A DNA stretch of 13,474 nt from SVEL01 sp964573715 (GTDB lineage: Bacteria > Bacillota > Clostridia > Lachnospirales > Lachnospiraceae), in NCBI GenBank assembly GCA_964573715.1, contig CAZNKR010000044.1:1-13474 (forward strand). Direction: 5' to 3'. Position numbers and translations under genes: made by a program. Numbering within the stretch: position 1 is the first letter of the stretch; the number at the start of each line of letters is the position of its first letter. Of this stretch, positions 1 through 6,800 are shown piece after piece. The notes below the pieces were generated by a model. The model searched no databases and was not told the origin of the DNA. It was given only the letters and a program-made list of their open reading frames with translations.

Positions 1-640
1 CCTCATCAGAAATTGCAGCTGCACCTATACTACGCAGATATTCTGAATCGTCATACCGTTCAAATGGATGCCCTGGCTTCAATATTCTGTGTCGGTTACG
101 GTATCCCTGTAATGTCTCCATGTTCAAATCTGACATTTCCGCATTATCAAGCACATCCATATCCACAGTATTTTCTGTCTGGTCACGCAACATTGCTTTG
201 ACCTGAAGCCTAGTACATTTATAATCTCCTGAGTATGTTCTACGATAAGTTCCGTTAAATAAGTCATTATTAATATACACTGGCTTTTGTGTGCGCTTAG
301 CCATTGGAACCGTAATTACAATAATAATATCTTCCCCAACCTCATAGACCTCTACATCCTTTTCAGTAAGAAGATTTACATTTACCTTTTGCGGATTATG
401 AAGTAAATTCCATAAATCATCCAATCGTTTTTCTTTATCTGCCACTTTTAATCCGGTGGTCTTCCAATGTTTGTCATCTAACTCTTTCACGCCAAGAATG
501 ATAACTCCACCATAAGTGTTGGCATAGGCTGAATATGTCTCCCACATATCATTTGGCAGACCACCATTTGCTTTCTTTACTTCACGGCGGTTATCTTCTT
601 TGTATGAGTCAAATTGTGTTATATCAAATAATTTTTCCAA
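1..640 (-). CDS. AlbA_2 / Schlafen-like domain protein, N-terminal part (C-terminus outside window)
   Basis: The reading frame is open from a TTG start at 640 to the left edge, giving the first 213 residues. AGGTGA (646-651) lies 5 nt before the TTG, which decides the start. Residues about 10-150 look like the AlbA_2 (divergent AAA_4, Schlafen-type) fold: an acidic/basic stretch YKEDNRREVKKANGGLP at 13-29, then AYANTYGGVIILGV at 38-51, then a strand-rich part with IIIVITVP (105-112) and a GTYRRTYSGDY segment (130-140) typical of the family. Relatives are usually about 400-550 residues with a C-terminal winged-helix or ATPase-like part, which cannot be seen here. Such proteins are annotated as ATP- or RNA-binding regulators and recur in defence islands and mobile elements; Schlafen-type cores can be nucleases. 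It starts 18 nt after kwaA ends, so it is probably in the same transcript. Domain call fairly sure; role unknown. Confidence 0.82.
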   Translation of the reverse strand, partial: MEKLFDITQFDSYKEDNRREVKKANGGLPNDMWETYSAYANTYGGVIILGVKELDDKHWKTTGLKVADKEKRLDDLWNLLHNPQKVNVNLLTEKDVEVYEVGEDIIIVITVPMAKRTQKPVYINNDLFNGTYRRTYSGDYKCTRLQVKAMLRDQTENTVDMDVLDNAEMSDLNMETLQGYRNRHRILKPGHPFERYDDSEYLRSIGAAAISDE

Positions 641-658
641 TAAAATCACCTACCTTTT

Positions 659-1210
659 CTATCTATATTCATTATCTCTAATCAAAAATATTTTTCGTCC
701 TATTTCTCGACATTCAAGTCCATCTATTGATTCAATCATCTTTATGTTCAATTGTTCTTTTGACAACCTACAAAGTATCATTTTCTCGTCATTGGTCTTA
801 TATAATTTATATCCATGTGAAATAAAAATTAGTGAAAAATATACTTTATCTGAGGCAACAAAGGCAATTCCCAATAAAAAAAACATACTTGCATTTAGAA
901 CTATGCCATAAAAATCTATCGTAATTGTTGCCATTGTTATAATATAAGGAACAAGAAAAGCAAGCATCTCAAATGTAATGTTTTCCGATGCATTCACTTT
1001 TATTCTCTCATTCATATTCCATTTAAAAAAAGATTGTGTCCACGACAATAAAAATATCCCTACAGCACAAATTGCAATAATTAAAAACCAGTGTGATTTT
1101 AAAACTGATTTCCAATCTCCTTCTGCAAATATTATTCTTATGCAAATAAGAAAGCACAGAAGTGAATATGAGGCAGCATACATAAACCATTTTGTCAATT
1201 TTGTTGGCAT
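659..1210 (-). CDS. kwaA: KwaA, membrane component of the Kiwa anti-phage system
   Basis: This is a 183-residue membrane protein with four hydrophobic segments (roughly residues 8-29, 40-60, 80-101 and 106-131) and a soluble C-terminal tail of about 50 residues. Length and four-helix topology match KwaA, which in described Kiwa systems sits in the inner membrane, senses infection at the envelope and holds KwaB. The ENITFEMLAFLVPYI stretch (76-90), with a conserved-looking proline in the third helix, also fits. The strongest argument is the partner: it begins inside the stop codon of a clear kwaB (TAATG, one shared base), so translation is coupled, and its ribosome-binding site (GAGGGGG) lies in the end of kwaB. 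The order kwaB-kwaA is the reverse of the described kwaA-kwaB. The topology is seen in the sequence; the identity rests on topology plus neighbour, as KwaA sequences diverge quickly. Confidence 0.85.
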   Translation of the reverse strand: MPTKLTKWFMYAASYSLLCFLICIRIIFAEGDWKSVLKSHWFLIIAICAVGIFLLSWTQSFFKWNMNERIKVNASENITFEMLAFLVPYIITMATITIDFYGIVLNASMFFLLGIAFVASDKVYFSLIFISHGYKLYKTNDEKMILCRLSKEQLNIKMIESIDGLECREIGRKIFLIRDNEYR

Positions 1211-2133
1211 TATACATCCCCCTCTATCTTTGCCACGCCTGTTCTATTTGCTAACAATGATTTAAAATATGAATCTGACAATAAATTTATTATATGAAAT
1301 AGTTGAGACTTCTCTCTATAAATCAGCTTTCCTTCATTATTAAAATCAATATCCAAATCTAATTCACTTACTATTTCCGGAACTTTGTCATAATTTTCAA
1401 AAAATAAAGGTAATCTATCCTTTGTCATGATATCGGTAAACCTCTTCATTACACGTATATCCCTACAACAGTCATCAGAAAACTGTTGAATATTTATAAT
1501 AACATCTCGTGTCAAAATCTCACCTAGAGCTTCCTTGGTCTTTTTCAAGAATTCATCTCTATAATTAAAAATTCTTTCCAATGAAATATGATTTAGTAAG
1601 ATAATTTCATTGTTATAAATCACAATATCAGTAATCTCATCAATCCCAAGAAAATCATTTTCCATTACTTGCAATTCGTCATTAATTATTCTGGTAATGT
1701 ATCCTTGTCTTAGCTTTTTCAATTTTTGAAATTGACGGAGAAAGAGAATTCTTTTGCCTCCATATTTGACCTCAACGCAATAAAATCCAATTTTATCGAT
1801 TCTAAGAGATGACATATCTTTGTTCACATTTTCGTCTTCAATACTGTTTAAGAATTTATTTATCATAGGTATTTTTGAAGAGTCAATTTTTTCAATCTCC
1901 CCGTCAGCAACACCAACTGGATTATACTCGACAATTATATTATTGTTCATAAGATTCTCAACAAACGGCAAAATTGTACCTAGCACTCCCTTTTGTACTT
2001 CATTGTTCATTTGTGGCTTATGCGAAATATACTTTTCTTCTGTATTATCATTGCGGTATGCGAAATAAATACTAACGCAATTGGAAATATCCTGTGTGCT
2101 TATCAATGAAAGATAATCTTTCAATTCTTGCAT
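1210..2133 (-). CDS. kwaB: KwaB, DUF4868 effector of the Kiwa anti-phage system
   Basis: This 307-residue soluble protein has the DUF4868 (KwaB) pattern: a basic FLRQFQKLKKLRQG stretch (131-144), the central strand-turn-strand IDEITDIVIYNNEIILLN (164-181) running into ISLERIFNYRDEF (183-195), a Cys-Arg-Asp helix CCRDIRVMKRFTDI (222-235), and the typical C-terminal LLSDSYFKSLLANRTGV (284-300), which aligns with the conserved 'LL(S/D)D-Y-SLL-' ending of KwaB. Length is normal for the family (about 310). In described Kiwa systems KwaB binds DNA and, held by membrane KwaA, stops phage DNA replication and late expression. The ATG at 2133 has a GAGGG site 7 nt upstream. The gene follows the NERD-helicase gene after 37 nt that hold a perfect inverted repeat, and overlaps kwaA by one base. 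Identification is confident at family level. Confidence 0.9.
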   Translation of the reverse strand: MQELKDYLSLISTQDISNCVSIYFAYRNDNTEEKYISHKPQMNNEVQKGVLGTILPFVENLMNNNIIVEYNPVGVADGEIEKIDSSKIPMINKFLNSIEDENVNKDMSSLRIDKIGFYCVEVKYGGKRILFLRQFQKLKKLRQGYITRIINDELQVMENDFLGIDEITDIVIYNNEIILLNHISLERIFNYRDEFLKKTKEALGEILTRDVIINIQQFSDDCCRDIRVMKRFTDIMTKDRLPLFFENYDKVPEIVSELDLDIDFNNEGKLIYREKSQLFHIINLLSDSYFKSLLANRTGVAKIEGDV

Positions 2134-2151
2134 TTTCTTACCCTCTTTCTG

Positions 2152-2168
2152 AACAGTTTATAACTGTT
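2152..2168. repeat. Perfect 7-bp inverted repeat between the NERD-helicase gene and kwaB
   Basis: AACAGTT-TAT-AACTGTT is a perfect palindrome with a 3-bp centre, placed two bases after the NERD-helicase stop codon and about 20 bp before the kwaB start. It is the largest gap within the operon's main block. No T-run follows it on the minus strand (the next bases are CAGAAAGAGGG), so it does not look like an intrinsic terminator. It could be an operator, or an mRNA stem that sets the ratio of upstream module to Kiwa; both are inference. Confidence 0.5.
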
Positions 2169-2170
2169 TC

Positions 2171-3880
2171 TTACTTCACCTGTATAATCTTTGCATTCAA
2201 TGCAGTGGCAAAGGATTTTTGAACATTTCTATTATGCTTAATCTCGCGTTCTTCCATTAATTGCAAGCACTCTTCTTCTGACATATTAACAATACAGCTT
2301 AGCTTAAAACGTGCTCTAGAAGTTCCAACATACATAAGTTGTTTTCCTTCATCAGCAAATGATTCTTTATCAATATCTACCACAATTATTACATCAGATT
2401 CCATTCCTTTGAATTTTCTACATGTAGTAAACTTAACATAGCCACGTTTGTAATTATATTTCGAATCACTGCAACAATCTGCAATAATACTACTTTCTTC
2501 TGTTTTACAAGTCAAAATTGTGATACTGCTATATCCAGCATCAATATACCTATCAATTTCCGAATTCAATAACGCAGTTGTTTCTTCCTTCGTATTTCCA
2601 AATCCGACTTCAGGAATATCTCCCATTACAGCATCTGGGTATAATTTGGGTGCCTTATCAGAACCCAAAAATCTTAATGAAGTAAGCGCAATGTTCTCAG
2701 TATTTCTACAATTTCTAAACAACGTAAGCTTACAATCAGCATCATCTATATACTTAGGTGCTCTTTTAGACTGAACCATTTGATTTTTATCATAAAATAA
2801 GTAAAATGTTCCTTTTTGTTCCTCGTTTTCTATTGCATTTTCTCTAAGTAACTCGATAATTTCAACCTCTTCAATTTCCTCTTTACCAAAATCCTGTCCT
2901 TCATCAATTATTACATGCTTGTAAGGAAAAGTTCCTTCTATAAACATTTGTGTAAGTTTATCCTGCAATGCCTTATAATCTACTTTTCCACATAGTTTTT
3001 GGGATAAGCCAGCTACTGTATAATACGATACGTGTGGATATGGATATGTTTCGCGAAGATGTTCATTTAAGAAAGCATTATAGCAAAGAAACAATACTTT
3101 TTCGTCTTTCTCTGAATGACGCCTTGCCTTCTCAACAGCCATAACCGTTTTACCTGTTCCTGCAAGGCCATTAATGATAGCATTGTTCTGCTCTTCTAAA
3201 TAATTTATTAACGCAACCTGCTCTCTTAGCATTCGCTTAAATACAATCTTGTTTCTTTCCTGCTCTACTTGTTGTAAAGAAATAAGATTAAATGAAGGTG
3301 CAAGTACTCTATCAAGAATTTTTTGCACACTCTTCTCCGAAAGATTTGTAATGCATCTGTCCTGTCCAACAAAATCATATACTTTATCGATAGCATTATG
3401 AATATGTCCAAAAGAATCCGCTGTAAGCGTAATCCTTATATCGCCTTCTCCCGGCAAATTTGCTTCCCTAAATTTGTCTTCTGGAACATCCGGAAACCAT
3501 ACTGCATGGAGTTTTTTACAATTATCGCACTCATATTCCAACCCATGATCAATCATATAGTCCCTTAAATACCACTTGTTTCTCTTAGCTTGTATGTATG
3601 GACCATCATGCTTCATTCGTTTCCCACTTCCATATTGCCAGTAGCCATTTTCATATTTAACTTGACCTGCTTTTGCTTCCAAACATATAAGTCCCTTCTT
3701 GGGATGGAAAATGACAAAATCTGTTTCACTTTCTAGAACCTGACTATCCTTAATGGTAACAATTGCAAAAGAATGAAACACATAATAGTCTTCAGGCAAT
3801 TGGTTTAGTTCATCAAACATTGCACCTTCATGGCTTCTAGGATCAAATACTTTAGGTATATCTGGTATCATTGTTGCCAT
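2171..3880 (-). CDS. NERD-domain nuclease fused to SF1 (UvrD/Rep-type) helicase
   Basis: The 569-residue protein has two enzymatic parts. Residues about 15-110 form a NERD (nuclease-related, PD-(D/E)XK-like) domain with E52-x-D54 at SETDFVIF, E68-x-K70 in LICLEAKAG, and Q97 in PYIQAKR, so the expected acidic and lysine residues are present. A C118-x-x-C121 pair with H125 follows. The SF1 helicase has Walker A GLAGTGKT (238-245), Walker B with VIIDEGQD (323-330), motif III LFYDKNQ (361-367), LFRNCRNTE (387-395), the KGMESDVIIV strand and motif VI MYVGTSRAR (517-525). NERD-helicases are known from plasmids and defence loci, where the helicase part is thought to bring nuclease activity to DNA. 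The ATG at 3880 is 2 nt after the big helicase's stop codon, and its AGGTGA site lies within that gene's end, so the two are translated together. Substrate unknown; domain calls are strong. Confidence 0.92.
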   Translation of the reverse strand: MATMIPDIPKVFDPRSHEGAMFDELNQLPEDYYVFHSFAIVTIKDSQVLESETDFVIFHPKKGLICLEAKAGQVKYENGYWQYGSGKRMKHDGPYIQAKRNKWYLRDYMIDHGLEYECDNCKKLHAVWFPDVPEDKFREANLPGEGDIRITLTADSFGHIHNAIDKVYDFVGQDRCITNLSEKSVQKILDRVLAPSFNLISLQQVEQERNKIVFKRMLREQVALINYLEEQNNAIINGLAGTGKTVMAVEKARRHSEKDEKVLFLCYNAFLNEHLRETYPYPHVSYYTVAGLSQKLCGKVDYKALQDKLTQMFIEGTFPYKHVIIDEGQDFGKEEIEEVEIIELLRENAIENEEQKGTFYLFYDKNQMVQSKRAPKYIDDADCKLTLFRNCRNTENIALTSLRFLGSDKAPKLYPDAVMGDIPEVGFGNTKEETTALLNSEIDRYIDAGYSSITILTCKTEESSIIADCCSDSKYNYKRGYVKFTTCRKFKGMESDVIIVVDIDKESFADEGKQLMYVGTSRARFKLSCIVNMSEEECLQLMEEREIKHNRNVQKSFATALNAKIIQVK

Positions 3881-3882
3881 TG

Positions 3883-6800
3883 CTATTCACCTACTTTCGC
3901 TAATAATTCAGCTACATCAAAACCTTCTTTAGTGCAATACACGCTCCACCCAGTTTTCTTAGCCAACAAATAATCCTCATATGCATCATTCAGGAATAAT
4001 ATAACTTGTTTTTGATCCCAGATTAAATTTGCAGTAAAGCTGTCTCCAGTTTCATCAATCCTTACGGTCTTACTATAATAAGGCCTTGCAATAGTCTCTG
4101 GACTTGTCTCCTTTATTGCTGATACAATTGCTATCTCATTTTCATCGAAGCAGTCATCTAACAGATCACTCCATATTTCTTCTGATGTCTCATTTCCCGG
4201 ATTTCTACCATCGCTTCCAAGAATTAATCTCATTTTTCTGTTTGATGTTGATACCTGACTATCCCAGTACCATCGTTCGTCCTGATAAGATTCCGTTTCT
4301 CCATCAATCTCATATAAGAGTCGCTTTATAACATCTTTAGCAAGCTTTCTTACCAACTTGTTATGATATGATTGGTTATAGTAATTTCTAAGGCAGTTAT
4401 AACATGATGTGTTTTCATCACAACACTCCTTGCTAACCTTGTCCAATCCAGCTTCTAGCGAACTTACAATGGCATCCTTACTAAGTAATCTCTTTACATG
4501 TCCTGCGCCACCGGGCACATTATCATAAAGCAAAATATCATAACTCTGCATATCCAAATTGAGTTCCAATACACCATCAATATCTGTTCTTTCAATACCT
4601 AATGCGATACTAACTCCTTCAAGAAATGCATAAAGAAAAGATAGTGCTTGTGGAAAGCTTGCTTTATCAACCGAATCAAGCATAGGAATTGTGAATCTAG
4701 CAACATCTGTTTCAAATTTATGACCTAACCGAATATATTCAAGAGTATCATTAGCACATTCATACTGCTTAAAGTTTTTGTGATTTTTAAGCGTTTGCGG
4801 CGTCTTAGGACCATGTTTTATAATGTCACTATAACCACATACAGGACACATATAAAATCCGGATTTATTCATCACCAGAAGTTCATCATCACTACTTGTT
4901 TCAACACCTATTGTATTACCAATCACCAGACGTTTTTCATCAGTTTTTCCGCCACCAACATAAGTTACTTCACCTGCATAAGATCTCTTAGGCTTGAGAC
5001 GTGTGCTCTCTTTAGTTTCTCCGCTCTTAAATCCATTTCTAGGCTCAATATAGTATTCTGCTGCTTCTGTTCCAATATCCTGGCCGCAATAGTTACACTT
5101 TGCACCATTACTCATGCTCAAAAAAATGTTAGTTTTTTTACAGGTTGGGCAAGTTATAAACCAATTTTTTGTAAACTGAGCATTCTTTTTTAGAGTTATG
5201 TACTTCGAAGTATACTTATTCTTGTCAACTATAACCTCTGAATCTGGTGCATATTCAGAAATTGCGACTTTCAGATCTCTACTCATGGCATATTTATTAA
5301 TCGGTATACCATTCTCATATACTTGCAGATCAACTACATCCACAGGAAATCCATATTTTGGAATAACGCAATATTTTGACAATGATTCCAATACATCCTG
5401 TTTTTTTAGTAATTCAATCTGTTTCCTATAATAATCTGAATCCGAACCTCGTTCTTCCTTCAAAGCTTGTTCTTTAGCCTTTTCATATTCCTTAATCATC
5501 TCAAGAATTGATTCTACAAAATGAGCCATTTTTTCATCTTCTCCACCCATTTCATCAATCCACTTGAAATTTCTATACTCATCATACTGAGCCTCAGGAA
5601 TAATCTTCTTGTTTATATATTCATTCAAATCTTCTGGATGAGAGAGCAGGTACTGTTTAAACGCTTCGGTACCACCATTAACTACAAGTGCATCCAAACT
5701 TTTAAACATTTCTGGATTTAATCTGAAAAAATGTCCTAGACTTGTAGCCATCAAATGTCTAACAATGATCTTCTTATTTAGGACATTAAAGCAAGGTGGA
5801 TTAATCACTCCTGAAATCATCTTCTCTGGTTCAGAAAAATACGTAAAGTCATGTGAACCCGTACCACAATATGTAAGTATGTAAGCTGCGCTGTCTTTTC
5901 TTCGTCCTGCACGCCCAGCTCTTTGTACATAATTTGCTGGTGTAGGTGGAACATTACGCATAAATACAGTTTCTAGTCCGCCAATGTCGATACCCATTTC
6001 AAATGTTGTTGAACAACTAAGAATATTGATTTTCTTATTTTTAAATGCTAACTGATATTCCTTCGCCCGTTTTCTATCAAGTTGTGCCGTATGCTCTTGA
6101 ATTACAATACTTTCAATCTTTTTCTCCTTGTATTGAGTACGATAGAAATTGGTAGCCAACGCTTCATCTGGATTCACCTCCGAAAGTGTACCTACACATT
6201 TATCCTGAGTACATTTTCCTCTTAAATTATAAGGAGTCAATCTTCCACATTTACTACACTGATAAAATTTGGAAGTCTTATAATTTTTTACAATATACCT
6301 ACTCGCATCAATTTGATACGCATCCTTCTTCTCATGCTTTATCAGAAGCTTTTCACTACCTGCCTCGCTTGCTTGAACTAATAAACTGAATACCATTTCT
6401 AACGTATTTTTTGCCTCTTCTGAAGTACATCCAAATACAGTTTTTACGTATCTTACTACCATGTTTTCTTCACTCTTAACTGGTAAGAAACTTCTGATTC
6501 CCTGAGTTGTTTTCGGACAGTTAAACATTATATAGTTATTAAACCTTCTATACTCAAGAATATCCTTCTTTTCATCTGGCGTAAGAGTTGACTTAACATA
6601 ATTTATTGCAGGAGTCACCTTAAATACTCCAAGAACAACTTGTATAAGAACATTCAACTCTTCTTTGTTCATTTTGCAATTATATTGCTCAAAAGCTCCT
6701 TCTATATCCTCATCAGAAAATTCATATATAATTTCATGAATATCCAAATCAAAATAATACAATCCCAAGCCTTCACCATCATATGCTCCATCAACTCTTA

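Noticed and set aside
600..911. Plus-strand open frame opposite kwaA and the AlbA_2 gene start
   Set aside because: It is antisense to convincing coding sequence with family matches, and its translation has no recognisable pattern.
4780..5193. Plus-strand open frame of 137 codons inside the big helicase gene
   Set aside because: It lies opposite the zinc-cluster region of an intact helicase; no ribosome-binding logic or domain supports it.
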